Shown one piece after another: positions 45,041 through 53,752 of a stretch of DNA of 64,000 nucleotides. The notes under the pieces are model-generated. The model saw only the letters and a list, made by a program, of their open reading frames with translations. It did no database searches and was not told the DNA's origin. The first letter of the stretch is position 1. Each line of letters starts with the position of its first letter. Source of the DNA: Halapricum hydrolyticum (GTDB lineage: Archaea > Halobacteriota > Halobacteria > Halobacteriales > Haloarculaceae). The stretch lies in NCBI GenBank assembly GCA_025517565.1, contig JAOPKD010000007.1:90905-154904 (forward strand), written 5' to 3'. The translations under genes and the position numbers were made by a program.

Positions 45041-45526
45041 ATGGACGAGCATACGCGCGACGACAGCGTGCCACCGCCCGACGGATCTCCGACCGGGTGG
45101 AATCCGGAAACCCGGACGTGGGAACACGCGACGCTCCGGCGGGCAGTGGTGCACGGCGTCCGGCTGTACAACGACGGCGCGTTCCATGAATCGCATGACT
45201 GTTTTGAATCAGAATGGTACAATTACGGCCGCGGAACCACCGAGAGCGCCTTCGCCCACGGGATGGTCCAGGTCGCGGCGGGCGCGTACAAGCACTTCGA
45301 CTTCGAGAACGACGACGGAATGGTGAGTCTCTTCGAAACTGCGCTCCAGTACCTCTACGGCATCCCGAACGACTACTACGGCGTCGACGTCCTCGACGTG
45401 CGAACGACGCTCACGAACGCGATCGTCGATCCGGACACGCTTGATGGGTGGCGAATCACCCTCGACGGGGCGCGGCCCGTCGGGACACAGTCGGATTACG
45501 AGTATGTTGACGGTCTCGATCCGTGA
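45041..45526 (+). CDS. DUF309-type protein
   Basis: A 161-residue protein. The stretch [20 protein letters not shown] is the family motif of DUF309, with two His and acidic residues in a helix pair that may bind metal. [19 protein letters not shown] continues the helical fold. The ATG at 45041 fits the family start after a short acidic extension. Function is not established. Confidence 0.8.
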   Translation: MDEHTRDDSVPPPDGSPTGWNPETRTWEHATLRRAVVHGVRLYNDGAFHESHDCFESEWYNYGRGTTESAFAHGMVQVAAGAYKHFDFENDDGMVSLFETALQYLYGIPNDYYGVDVLDVRTTLTNAIVDPDTLDGWRITLDGARPVGTQSDYEYVDGLDP

Positions 45527-45601
45527 GGTTCCGTCCTGCCGATGTGCGTCCAGCGACTCTGCGCCTTATTTTTCGGTGATATTCTCTCCTGGTGTCGGTA
45601 C

Positions 45602-45608
45602 TTTTAAG
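45602..45608 (+). promoter_or_regulatory. TATA-like box and adjoining palindrome of the candidate RNA
   Basis: TTTTAAG lies about 30 bp upstream of the first hairpin. It runs into AGACGGTCCGTCT (45607-45619), a perfect palindrome around one central base, placed where a regulator would block initiation. No protein-coding start follows at the expected distance with convincing coding sequence. Confidence 0.45.
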
Positions 45609-45632
45609 ACGGTCCGTCTCCCAAAATCGAGA

Positions 45633-45720
45633 TGACGCTTCGCTTGGAGGGCCGAAGCGTCAGCGGGGACCAATTCAGGGCGGCAAGCGTCCGGCCGGGG
45701 CTTTCCCGGCCGGTTCGCTT
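45633..45720 (+). ncRNA. Candidate structured RNA with two strong hairpins
   Basis: Hairpin one: TGACGCTTCG (45633-45642) pairs with CGAAGCGTCA (45653-45662), a 10-bp perfect stem with a 10-base loop. Hairpin two: AAGCG (45685-45689) and CCGGCCGGG (45691-45699) pair with CCCGGCCGG (45705-45713) and CGCTT (45716-45720) around a 5-base loop. The strand is assigned from the upstream A/T box at 45602-45608. A reverse-strand frame across the region (45566-45844) has no recognisable motif. The class of RNA is unknown; a regulatory leader or terminator is possible. Confidence 0.4.
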
Positions 45721-46025
45721 TCCACTCGTTGTTAGTCTGGTAGTGCCATCTGTGGTCGACTGTCACCGCGACCGGTATCCGTGTCTGGATCAGTGGCGAC
45801 CGCAGTTCGACCGGCGACGATAGCCACTTCGAGATAACTACCAATACAGAATTACGACCAGTAGTTGTCGACGAGCGGCCACCCTGCCGTAGGCACTCCC
45901 CTCAGCGGTATTATCCTTCGGTTCACCCACGACGACGGTCTGATAGCGTACTTACCGCCAAAGCGTCACTTTCAGGCCGATATATTTATATTATTCCGAC
46001 AGTAACGTAAAAGTGGACATTACCG
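45721..46025. other. Intergenic region before the PadR-type gene
   Basis: No gene was recognised. The last 60 bases are A/T-rich, with GATATATTTATATTATTCC (45978-45996), the likely core promoter of the PadR gene at 46026, and AGTAACGTAAAAGTGGACATTA between box and start. A 92-codon reverse frame covers part of it without features of a real gene. Confidence 0.45.
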
Positions 46026-46301
46026 ATGTACGACTTGACAGGATTCCAGCGAGACCTGCTATATGTCATCGCCGGAAAAGAGGAGCCGCACGGGCTCGCA
46101 ATCAAAGAGGAACTCGAGGAGTACTACGAGAAGGAGATTCACCACGGACGGCTGTATCCGAACCTCGACACGCTCGTCGACAAGGGACTCGTCGAGAAGG
46201 GACAGCGCGACCGACGGACGAACTACTACAGCCTGACACGGCGTGGCCGTCGAGAGATCGAGGCGCGACGCGAGTGGGAACAGCAGTACGTCGATCTGTG
46301 A
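46026..46301 (+). CDS. PadR-family transcriptional regulator
   Basis: A 91-residue winged-helix protein: MYDLTGFQRDLLYVIAGKEE, then IKEELEEYYEKEIHHGRLYPNLDTLVDKGLVEKG and the wing RRTNYYSLTRRGRREIEAR. This is the compact PadR form without a long C-terminal dimer helix. Such proteins often repress a nearby gene or their own promoter; the A/T-rich region upstream is the likely site. No obvious target gene is next to it. Confidence 0.88.
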   Translation: MYDLTGFQRDLLYVIAGKEEPHGLAIKEELEEYYEKEIHHGRLYPNLDTLVDKGLVEKGQRDRRTNYYSLTRRGRREIEARREWEQQYVDL

Positions 46302-46355
46302 TCGCAGTTGCCGTGACCGGTCCCGTTTCCAGCAGTTACTGATGGTGCGGTGGGC

Positions 46356-46661
46356 TCAAAACGTCCCGGAGCCACCTTCGAGCCGGTCGACGACTTCCCG
46401 AAGGTCGGCCTCGCTCTCGATTGTCTCTTTGACGCTCTCGCGCTTGCGGACTTCCTTTGCCGTTGCGTCGTACGCCCGGACGTATTCGGCCCGACTGTGC
46501 TCTTCGAAGGCGTGCCGGATCGCGAAGTAGCCATCGGGCAGGACTGTCCCGCAGACCTGACACTCGACACGCTGGTGGTCAGTCGCCTGATGGACGATCA
46601 GATCCTCGACCCGGTCGAACGTCCGTCCGTCGCCCTCGATTGCACACTCCCAGCTGGTCAT
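46356..46661 (-). CDS. Small zinc-binding haloarchaeal protein
   Basis: A 101-residue protein from the ATG at 46661 (MTSWECAIEGDGRTFDRVED). One Cys near the start and VECQVCGTVLPDGYFAIRHAFEEH suggest a C2H2-like zinc site (Cys-x2-Cys with His residues). The C-terminal half is a charged helix (AYDATAKEVRKRESVKETIE). Longer frames upstream cross the divergent gene and are rejected. Function is not known. Confidence 0.7.
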   Translation of the reverse strand: MTSWECAIEGDGRTFDRVEDLIVHQATDHQRVECQVCGTVLPDGYFAIRHAFEEHSRAEYVRAYDATAKEVRKRESVKETIESEADLREVVDRLEGGSGTF

Positions 46662-46746
46662 ACGCGACATAAGCATCGAGACGACCGTGAATGTTTCCCC
46701 GGGCGCAATCAGAAGCGATAATTCCCCCTCGGGAGTAAATCGACAG

Positions 46747-47511
46747 GTGACAGGGAGCGATGGGACCCGCGTGGACCTGCACGTCAAGGTACTCGACGGC
46801 GGCGTCGTCGAGCGGGCGAAAGCCCGCGGGCTCGACGTGCTGGTGTACGCACCGCACTTCACGCGCTGGCCAACGATCGAACGGCAGGCCGAGACGTTCA
46901 GCGACGACGAGTTGACCGTCGTCCCGGGCCGGGAGATCTTCACCGGGCCGTGGCACGACAGGCGGCACGTGCTGGCGCTCGATCTCGACGCTCCGATCCC
47001 GGATTTCATCACGCTCGACGGTGCGATGGCCGAACTTCGCCGCCAGGATGCCACCGTGCTCGCGCCTCACCCGGCATTTCTGAGCGTCAGCCTCGGCCGC
47101 GAGCAACTCCTGGAATACCGGCACGTGATCGACGGAATCGAGGTGTACAATCCCAAACACCTCCCCTGGCACAACCGGCGTGCCCAGTCGCTCGCGAGCG
47201 AGCTCGGTCTCCCGGCGTTTGCGTCCTCGTACGCGCACCTTCCGGGTACCGTCGGCGAAGTCTGGACGACTTTCGAGGCAAATCTTCGGACAGCGAGCGA
47301 CCTCGCCGAAGCGCTCGAAGACGGCACACGGCGACGGCTGTTCCATCGATCGGGGTACAGCCATCGCACCCGAAAACTGCTCGAGTTTTCCCATCTGGGC
47401 TACGAGAACGCCTGGAAGAAGTTCGACCGGATCGTCCTGTCAGGGATGGAGGCGACCCATCCCGGCCACGTCGCGTACGGTGGGCGGTTCGACGATGTTC
47501 GCGTCGTCTAG
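46747..47511 (+). CDS. PHP-like metal hydrolase protein
   Basis: A 254-residue protein from the GTG at 46747; an earlier GTG at 46687 is possible but less likely. It has PHP-domain features: RVDLHVKVLDGG in the first motif, VYAPHFTR, VLAPHPAFLS and IEVYNP. In the first motif the second His of the usual DxHxH is Lys, so one metal ligand is missing or replaced. The protein may still hydrolyse phosphoesters with two metals or be a specialised form. Its stop overlaps that of the convergent gene. Confidence 0.75.
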   Translation: MTGSDGTRVDLHVKVLDGGVVERAKARGLDVLVYAPHFTRWPTIERQAETFSDDELTVVPGREIFTGPWHDRRHVLALDLDAPIPDFITLDGAMAELRRQDATVLAPHPAFLSVSLGREQLLEYRHVIDGIEVYNPKHLPWHNRRAQSLASELGLPAFASSYAHLPGTVGEVWTTFEANLRTASDLAEALEDGTRRRLFHRSGYSHRTRKLLEFSHLGYENAWKKFDRIVLSGMEATHPGHVAYGGRFDDVRVV

Positions 47512-47993
47512 AGGCCGATGACCTGCTGGACCTGTGCCTGGATCTCGGGCGGCGTCCCGTAGATGAGCCCGGCTGCAACGACGAGTTCGAACGCCGTCAC
47601 TGTGAGCATCATCGGGGTTGCCCACTTGCTGCTGACGGGCACGCCGATCGGGAGATCAAACTCTTCGTCCCAGAAAGGATAAAAGAAAGCGATCCCGCGC
47701 CGGCTCCCGAGGACGTCGAGCACGTAGTGAGTGAGGACGCCGATCCAGACGTACTGGAGATTCGAGAAGTAGATCGGATAGGCGAGCACGATCCCGAGGA
47801 CTGGGAGGTTGTGTAGCGTTTTGCGGTGCTTTCCGAACGCCGTGTCGACGTCCGGGAACAGCGCCCCGAGCACGACCGGGACAAGCACTTCAGCGATCGT
47901 TCGCACGGTCTCGAGGTCGCCACTCGGCTGGACGATGATCCCGATTCCGACACTCAACAGGACGGCGTTCAGCACGTGCCCGCGTTTGTTCAT
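47508..47993 (-). CDS. Membrane-bound metal-dependent hydrolase-like (YdjM/DUF457 type)
   Basis: A 161-residue membrane protein with four helices. The N-terminal MNKRGHVLNAVLLSVG with His, ALFPDVDTAFGKHRKTLHNLP with Asp and His, and LTHYVLDVLGSRRG are the motifs of the YdjM family of membrane metal hydrolases. The ATG at 47993 is the proper start; the upstream 101 codons are a shadow of cinA. The substrate is unknown. Confidence 0.85.
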   Translation of the reverse strand: MNKRGHVLNAVLLSVGIGIIVQPSGDLETVRTIAEVLVPVVLGALFPDVDTAFGKHRKTLHNLPVLGIVLAYPIYFSNLQYVWIGVLTHYVLDVLGSRRGIAFFYPFWDEEFDLPIGVPVSSKWATPMMLTVTAFELVVAAGLIYGTPPEIQAQVQQVIGL

Positions 47994-48070
47994 CACCGGA
48001 ATCGACGGACGGCGGGGACTCAAGCGTTTCCCTCCGACGGCAGCGCTTGCCAGCCGTGGCCTGGGTTTCG

Positions 48071-48589
48071 CTACCGCTCTCGTTTGATCGCTTCGAGCAA
48101 ATCGGTCAGCGACTGTCGGACGACCTGCTCGCGGACTGCCTGCCGATCGCCATCGAAGCGATACTGATCGACGGCGGTCGTGGAGTCGCCGCTCTCCCAG
48201 GGGGCGGCGTAGGCGACGCCGATGATGGCCGTTCCGACGGGCGTTTCGCCGGTGCCGCCGCCGGGACCGGCGACGCCGGTGTTGGCAACTCCCCACGTCA
48301 CGTCGGCCAGATCCCTGGCGGCCCGGGCGAGCTCGGCGGTCGCGGCTTCGCTGACGGCACCGTGTCGGTCGAGCGTCTCGCGGTCGACACCCGTCAGCGT
48401 CCGCAGAGCGTCGTAGTCGTAGGGGACGAGCACGCGGTCGAGATAGTCGCTGGCTCCCGGGGGTGTCGTCAGTGCCGCACCGACGCCGCCGCCGGTGCAG
48501 GTCTCGGCGACGGCCAGCGTCTCGTCGGTCTCACGTAGCCGATCTCGCACGCGTGTCGCCAGTTCGCGCGTCTGATCGCGGGCGTTCAT
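48071..48589 (-). CDS. cinA: CinA C-terminal-domain protein (nicotinamide-nucleotide amidase type)
   Basis: A 172-residue stand-alone CinA amidase domain. LAVAETCTGGGVGAALT is the active-site motif with the serine/threonine region, and GVANTGVAGPGGGTGETPVGT the second. It deamidates NMN in pyridine nucleotide salvage in bacteria. The ATG at 48589 (MNARDQTRELATRV) is chosen over 48649. The protein lacks the N-terminal COG1058 domain. Confidence 0.9.
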   Translation of the reverse strand: MNARDQTRELATRVRDRLRETDETLAVAETCTGGGVGAALTTPPGASDYLDRVLVPYDYDALRTLTGVDRETLDRHGAVSEAATAELARAARDLADVTWGVANTGVAGPGGGTGETPVGTAIIGVAYAAPWESGDSTTAVDQYRFDGDRQAVREQVVRQSLTDLLEAIKRER

Positions 48590-48778
48590 GCGGGACTCAG
48601 CGCGCGCCAGACAGGTGAGACTTACTGTTGGGCGCGAAGGTGTTCGCACTCGGGTAGCGAAGCCCCCGAGCGTTCATTTCCGCCGGTAGTTACCGGCTCG
48701 TGTCGTGATGTCCGATCACCACTCGAAAGGACAGCGGCTCCGATATTCTCTTAAGTAACGATCGAGTATACATCAGTA

Positions 48779-49213
48779 ATGATAGAGGCCACGAGCGCGG
48801 GAGCGATCCTCTTTCGCGATACGCGTGGCCGTCGTGAATACCTCCTGTTGAAGAGTCGGCCCGGCGACTGGGAATTTCCCAAGGGCGGGGTCGAAGGCGA
48901 CGAGGAGTTACAGCAGACGGCCATCCGAGAAGTGAAAGAAGAAGCCGGGATCGAAGAGTTCCGGCTCGTCGATGGATTCCGCAAGGACTACGATTACATC
49001 TTCGAGGCGGACGGCAACACCATCCACAAGACCGTCCACCTCTTCATCGCCAAGTCCTACGAAGCGAGTGCCGAACTGTCCAACGAACACCGCGACCTGC
49101 AGTGGCGCGACTACAAGCAGGCGGTCAACACCGTCACGCAGGACGGGCCACGGGAGATCCTCGAGGAGGCTCACGACTTCCTCGACGAAAAGAAAGCCGA
49201 AGGTGAGCTCTAG
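48779..49213 (+). CDS. Nudix hydrolase (bis(5'-nucleosyl)-tetraphosphatase type)
   Basis: A 144-residue Nudix enzyme. GGVEGDEELQQTAIREVKEE followed by AGI is the full Nudix box, with Glu residues for metal binding. The N-terminus (EATSAGAILFRDTRGRREYLL) and WEFPKGG fit the Ap4A hydrolase group, which removes diadenosine tetraphosphate. An A/T box (CTTAAGTAACG) lies about 30 bp upstream. Confidence 0.9.
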   Translation: MIEATSAGAILFRDTRGRREYLLLKSRPGDWEFPKGGVEGDEELQQTAIREVKEEAGIEEFRLVDGFRKDYDYIFEADGNTIHKTVHLFIAKSYEASAELSNEHRDLQWRDYKQAVNTVTQDGPREILEEAHDFLDEKKAEGEL

Positions 49214-49323
49214 AGCCACGGCAGCCACCTCAGACGAAAGACCGGGCCCGCGAACGATACTCCGGACGCGAGGCCGGATCGGCTGGCGATACGGTTTTCC
49301 ACGAGCAGCGTCTGCAGGCGCAC

Positions 49324-50361
49324 GTGGACCCGGACAGCGAGTTCGTCTTCGAATTGCAGGTCTGCCAGTGGGCCGAGCTGTCCTGGCCCCCGGGCCGAGA
49401 GCGGACGCAGCCCGTCCTGATCGCCCGCCAGCTCGGCACGGAGCGACGGCGCTGGGACACGATCATCATCGAGTGTGATCCGGACGCACTCGAAGCACGC
49501 AGCCGGTTCGGTCGCGAACGCCTCGATTCGGACCTGCTCGACGTGCTCCGGTACGCGCCCGACGAGTGGACGTGGTATCGGGACGCCCTGCCCGATCCCG
49601 GCTACCCCTGGCGGTACGTCCGGGAATCGATTCACCGGGCCGGCGATCGTGGGATCCTCGAAACGCGAACGCGGGGCAACCGACTCCAGATCCGCCGGCG
49701 CTGGGCGTATCCGGACTGGGTCGATCGGATCGTTGCGATCGAGAACAAACCGGACTTCGACGCCAGCGCCGCCCGCGTGCTGGGCGAGCAACTCCAGCGA
49801 GACGTCGCCGTCGGCCTGGCCGACGAGGTCTGGGTGGCGACCGCGGACGGCCAGGAGCGATTCGAGCGCGCCTTGCTGGAGGACGTTCCCGTCGAGGTCG
49901 GGATCCTTCTCGTCGACGGGGCCGACGCCGAGGCGATCTGGCAGCCGCGGTCGCTGTCGCCCACCGAACCGGGCACCCGCATCGAAGAGCGACCGGAAGG
50001 AGGGACGCGCGACGCGTCCGCGGCCCGGTTTTCGTACGTCGATCCGGACTGGAAGCGCGAGAAGCGACTGGCGATCGCCGAGCGGGCCTACGAACGCGGC
50101 TTCCGGTCGTACGTCGACACGATGCGCCCGGACTGTCGACACTTCGAGTTGCGCGACGTGCCGGCGGGGTTCCTGCCCTATTGCGGTACGAAAGCGTGCC
50201 ATCAGACCGGGAGCGAGTGTCGCGGCGGCTGTCCGGAATACGAGCCCGAGCCGCCGACCTGGCGGACGCGCGGCTGGCCGATTGACGGCGGCCCGGGGGC
50301 CGGGATCAGGCGACTGCTCGACCGCCAGCGCCTGCGAACTCGACCCGGGCTCGAAGAGTGA
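49324..50361 (+). CDS. DUF5787-type haloarchaeal protein
   Basis: A 345-residue protein with GTG start at 49324. The N-terminal part (FVFELQVCQWAELSWPPGRE), a central RIVAIENKPDFDASAARVLGEQLQRDVA and VDEVWVATADG-like stretch suggest a PD-(D/E)xK nuclease-like core (Glu-Asn-Lys in IENKPD). The C-terminus has a cysteine group C-x-C, FLPYCGTKACHQTGSECRGGC, which may bind metal. A nuclease role is an inference from the core only. It is typical of haloarchaea. Confidence 0.65.
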   Translation: MDPDSEFVFELQVCQWAELSWPPGRERTQPVLIARQLGTERRRWDTIIIECDPDALEARSRFGRERLDSDLLDVLRYAPDEWTWYRDALPDPGYPWRYVRESIHRAGDRGILETRTRGNRLQIRRRWAYPDWVDRIVAIENKPDFDASAARVLGEQLQRDVAVGLADEVWVATADGQERFERALLEDVPVEVGILLVDGADAEAIWQPRSLSPTEPGTRIEERPEGGTRDASAARFSYVDPDWKREKRLAIAERAYERGFRSYVDTMRPDCRHFELRDVPAGFLPYCGTKACHQTGSECRGGCPEYEPEPPTWRTRGWPIDGGPGAGIRRLLDRQRLRTRPGLEE

Positions 50362-50454
50362 TGCCGTCCGAGCCTCCCGCGACGAGAGTTACGTCCCGTG
50401 TTCCGGCCCCAGTGAGGCGACGGTCTTACCTACCAGCGCTTCGAGGGGTGGCGT

Positions 50455-51288
50455 ATGGCAAAGACGGTACTGATCACGGGGTGTTCGTCCGGCATCGGGC
50501 GTGCGACAGCCGAGGCTTTCCTCGATGACGAGTGGACGGTGTACGCGACTGCCCGCGACGAAGACGACATCGCGGAGTTGGCCGAGGCCGGGTGTGAGAC
50601 GGCCGAACTGGACGTGACGAACGCTCACGAGGTCGATCGCGTCGTCGACCGGGTCGTCGACGAGCAGGGCCGGATCGACTGCCTGGTCAACAACGCCGGG
50701 ACGGCCCAGTTCGGACCGCTCGAAGACGTGCCTACCGACGCCCTCGACGACCAGTTCGACGTCAACGTCTACGGCCCACACCGGCTGATCCGAGCAGTCC
50801 TGCCGCACATGCGCGACCGCGAGACGGGACGGATCATCAACGTCTCCAGCATCACTGGCTTTCTCGCCACGCCGGGCGAGGGCGCCTACAGCGCCTCGAA
50901 GTTCGCACTGGAGGGGATGAGCGACGCGCTCCGTAACGAGGTCGACCAGTACGGGATCGAGGTCGTGCTCGTCGAACCCGGGCCGGTCGCGACCGAGTTC
51001 GAACGGCGCGTCGAGGCTTCCCGCGACCGCCTGGAACGCTCCGGTGCGTACGAGGCGATCTACGAGATCCAGGACGACCGCGTCGCCATCGAGGCCAGCG
51101 ATTCCTTCGGCATGCCGCCCGGGGCTGTGGCGACGACAATCAAAGACGCCGCGACGGTGACCGATCCCGAGCCACGCTATCCGGTCGGACGGCTCGCGAA
51201 GACCGCCACGCTGGCCCGGTATCTGCCCGATCGCGTTCGCGATCGCGTCTGGCGACTGTTGCGGCGCGTGACGTCGCTGCGGCGGTGA
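50455..51288 (+). CDS. Short-chain dehydrogenase/reductase
   Basis: A 277-residue SDR. The NAD(P) motif is TGCSSGIGRAT, NNAG is present in LVNNAGTAQFG, and the active site is Ser in NVSSITGFLATPGEGAYSASKFA with YxxxK (Tyr-Ser-Ala-Ser-Lys). The substrate is unknown. The last bases overlap the GTG start option of the glycerate kinase by 4 bp, so the two genes may be one unit. Confidence 0.92.
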   Translation: MAKTVLITGCSSGIGRATAEAFLDDEWTVYATARDEDDIAELAEAGCETAELDVTNAHEVDRVVDRVVDEQGRIDCLVNNAGTAQFGPLEDVPTDALDDQFDVNVYGPHRLIRAVLPHMRDRETGRIINVSSITGFLATPGEGAYSASKFALEGMSDALRNEVDQYGIEVVLVEPGPVATEFERRVEASRDRLERSGAYEAIYEIQDDRVAIEASDSFGMPPGAVATTIKDAATVTDPEPRYPVGRLAKTATLARYLPDRVRDRVWRLLRRVTSLRR

Positions 51289-52610
51289 TCGGGATGATCG
51301 AGGACCGCGACGCGCTGGCGCGGACGCCGGCACACGACCTCGCACTGTCCTGCATCGAGGCGGGGATCGAGGCCGCCCGGCCCGAGCGTGTCGTCGCCGA
51401 GCAGGTTTCCGTCGAGGACGACACTCTCCGGATCGCCGACGCCCGCTACGATCTCACTGCATACGACGAGATCGTTCTGCTTGGCGGTGGCAAGGCCGCC
51501 GATGTCGTCGCCCGGGCGCTGGGGGACGTGCTCGACGACCGGATCGACCGCGGACTGGTCGTGACGACCGACCCCGTCGAGACCGAGGCGGTCGACGTCG
51601 TCGAGGGGTCTCACCCTGTGCCGGACGAGCAGGGTCGCGAGGGGGCCCGCGAGATCGTCGATCGCGCTCGCGAGCACGGCGAGAGCTCGCTGGTGCTCGT
51701 TGCGATCACGGGCGGCGGGAGTGCCTTGCTCCCGTTGCCCGCGGGCGACGTACGACTGGCTGACCTGCAGGCGATTACCGAGACGCTCGTCGAGAGCGGC
51801 GCGGCGATCGAGGAGATCAACGCCGTCCGCAAGCACCTCTCGGCGATCAAGGGAGGCGGGCTGGCGGAAGCGGCCGCGCCGGCGACGGTCGTCGGACTGG
51901 TCTTCTCGGACGTCGTCGGTGACGACCTCGCCACGATCGCCTCCGGGCCGACCGCTCCGGACGAGACGACCTACGAGGACGCACTTGCCGTGCTCGATCA
52001 CTACGGCGTGGACCCACCCGAGGCGGTGGTCGAGCACCTGGAAGCCGGAGCGACCGGCGAGCGGCCGGAGACGCCCTCGGGCGAGTTGCCACACGTCGAC
52101 AACCACGTCCTCGCGAACGCGTGGACGGCGCTGTCGGCCGCCGAGGACGCCGTCGACGACACCGAGTACGAGGCCGTGGTCCTCTCTTCACGGATACGGG
52201 GCGAGGCGAGCGAAGCGGCGCTCAGCCAGGTCGCCATCGCCGAGGAGTGTCGTGAGACCGGCCATCCGGTCGAGCCGCCAGCCGTGTTCCTCTCGGGCGG
52301 GGAGGCGACGGTGACCGTCCTTGGCAACGGCGAGGGCGGGCCGAACCTGGAGTTCGCGCTGCGGGCAGGGATCGAACTCCCGGCGGGCGTCGTCTGTGCG
52401 AGCGTCGACACGGACGGCTCGGACGGTGCGACCGACGCCGCGGGAGCGATCGTCGACGGCGAGACCGTCAACGACCCGATGGCTGCCCGGCGCGCGCTCG
52501 TCGAAAACGACTCGCTGTCGGTGCTCGAAGACGCCGACGCGCTGATCGAAACCGGGCCGACGGGGACGAACGTCAACGATCTCCGCGTGCTGGTCGTCGA
52601 GGACGGGTGA
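51285..52610 (+). CDS. Glycerate 2-kinase (GckA/MOFRL type)
   Basis: A 441-residue glycerate kinase. LLGGGKAADVVARAL, TGGGSALLPLP and VSGDDLATIASGPTAPD-like regions (VVGDDLATIASGPTAPD) lie in the N-terminal domain, and LSGGEATVTVLGNGEGGPNLEFAL is the MOFRL domain. It phosphorylates glycerate to 2-phosphoglycerate. A GTG at 51285 overlaps the SDR stop; an ATG at 51294 is an alternative start. The neighbour SDR may supply hydroxypyruvate or a related sugar acid step, but this is inference. Confidence 0.88.
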   Translation: MIGMIEDRDALARTPAHDLALSCIEAGIEAARPERVVAEQVSVEDDTLRIADARYDLTAYDEIVLLGGGKAADVVARALGDVLDDRIDRGLVVTTDPVETEAVDVVEGSHPVPDEQGREGAREIVDRAREHGESSLVLVAITGGGSALLPLPAGDVRLADLQAITETLVESGAAIEEINAVRKHLSAIKGGGLAEAAAPATVVGLVFSDVVGDDLATIASGPTAPDETTYEDALAVLDHYGVDPPEAVVEHLEAGATGERPETPSGELPHVDNHVLANAWTALSAAEDAVDDTEYEAVVLSSRIRGEASEAALSQVAIAEECRETGHPVEPPAVFLSGGEATVTVLGNGEGGPNLEFALRAGIELPAGVVCASVDTDGSDGATDAAGAIVDGETVNDPMAARRALVENDSLSVLEDADALIETGPTGTNVNDLRVLVVEDG

Positions 52611-52631
52611 CGACGCAGATCAAACACCGCG

Positions 52632-53660
52632 CTATTCGAGACAGGCCGCGACGGCTTTCAGCAGCGTCTCGCCGCGAACCTCCTCGGCGAACAGCGGGAC
52701 GCGCTTGACGTCGTGGCCGCGGAAGACGTCCTGGGATCGCTGGAGAGCTTTCTGCTGGACGTCCCAGCGGCGCTTGCAGAACTCACAGCTGTCGAGATTC
52801 GGCGAGACGAACCAGTCGGCCTCGATGTCGGCGACGTCGGTCAGGTCTTCCATCACGCGATTGACGACGATCGTGCCGACAGGAATCCCGAACTCTTCCA
52901 GCTGGGTCAGGAGTCGCTCGGACTCCATGACGCTGAGTTCTTCGGGCACCATGACGACGCGGAAGTCGGTCTTCGCCGGATCCTGCAGGACGGCTCGCAG
53001 GCGTTCGATCCGCTGGCTGAGCTCGCGCAGATCGCCCAGTCCCTCTTCGACCTGTTCGTCCTCGTCCCCGAACATGCCCGTCACCGACTCCAGCACGCCG
53101 CTCATGCGCTCGCGGAAGGCGATCAGGCGTCCGACCATCGTCTCCATTACGTCCGGTAGTTCGAGCAATCTGAGTGTGTGGCCGGTCGGCGCTGTGTCGA
53201 CGACCACGCGATCGAACCGCTCGTCGTCGAGATACTGCAACAGCAATCGCATCGCCGCTGCCTCGTCGGTGCCTGGCATCGCGGCCCCGAACGGATCCGC
53301 CATGTCGTCGCCGAGCATGTCCGTGAGCGGGCCGAGGCTGTCCTCGACGCCAAGCGGGTTCTCGCCGAAGGCGTTCTCCGGGTCGATCTCGACGGCGTAC
53401 AGCGGGATCTCCTCGCGGATCTTTGCCGGCTCGCCCGGGATGTCGGTTTCGAGCGTGTCAGACAGCGAGTGTGCCGGATCGGTCGAGACGATCAGCGTCG
53501 CGGTGCCGTCGCGGGCACTGGCCAGTCCTGTCGCGGCGGCCATGGTCGTCTTGCCCACGCCGCCTTTGCCCCCGTAGAGGACGTAGTCGGGGGCGTCGAC
53601 CCCGGTGGGCACGGCCGCGTCGTCGATTTCCTCGACTGCCTCGACGTCGATGTCCGTCAT
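52632..53660 (-). CDS. ArsA/Get3-family ATPase
   Basis: A 342-residue P-loop ATPase. The deviant Walker A is GGKGGVGKTTMA, with switch DPAHSLSDTLETDI and VVVDTAPTGHTLRLL. CxxC-type cysteines occur in DSCEFCKRRWDV near the C-terminus. The family acts either on arsenite pumps or in inserting tail-anchored membrane proteins. No ars genes are near, which favours Get3-like targeting. The N-terminus has an acidic extension of about 24 residues. Confidence 0.9.
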   Translation of the reverse strand: MTDIDVEAVEEIDDAAVPTGVDAPDYVLYGGKGGVGKTTMAAATGLASARDGTATLIVSTDPAHSLSDTLETDIPGEPAKIREEIPLYAVEIDPENAFGENPLGVEDSLGPLTDMLGDDMADPFGAAMPGTDEAAAMRLLLQYLDDERFDRVVVDTAPTGHTLRLLELPDVMETMVGRLIAFRERMSGVLESVTGMFGDEDEQVEEGLGDLRELSQRIERLRAVLQDPAKTDFRVVMVPEELSVMESERLLTQLEEFGIPVGTIVVNRVMEDLTDVADIEADWFVSPNLDSCEFCKRRWDVQQKALQRSQDVFRGHDVKRVPLFAEEVRGETLLKAVAACLE

Positions 53661-53752
53661 GTCCGGCGCTACCCGGGCCGGACTTGTGTACTCGTCGGTC
53701 TCCTCGCGGTCGCGGCCGCATCACCAGGGTAAGACGGCCACTTCGAAATCCC

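Noticed and set aside
45566..45844. 92-codon reverse frame over the hairpin region
   Set aside because: No recognisable protein features; the strong stems explain the sequence better.
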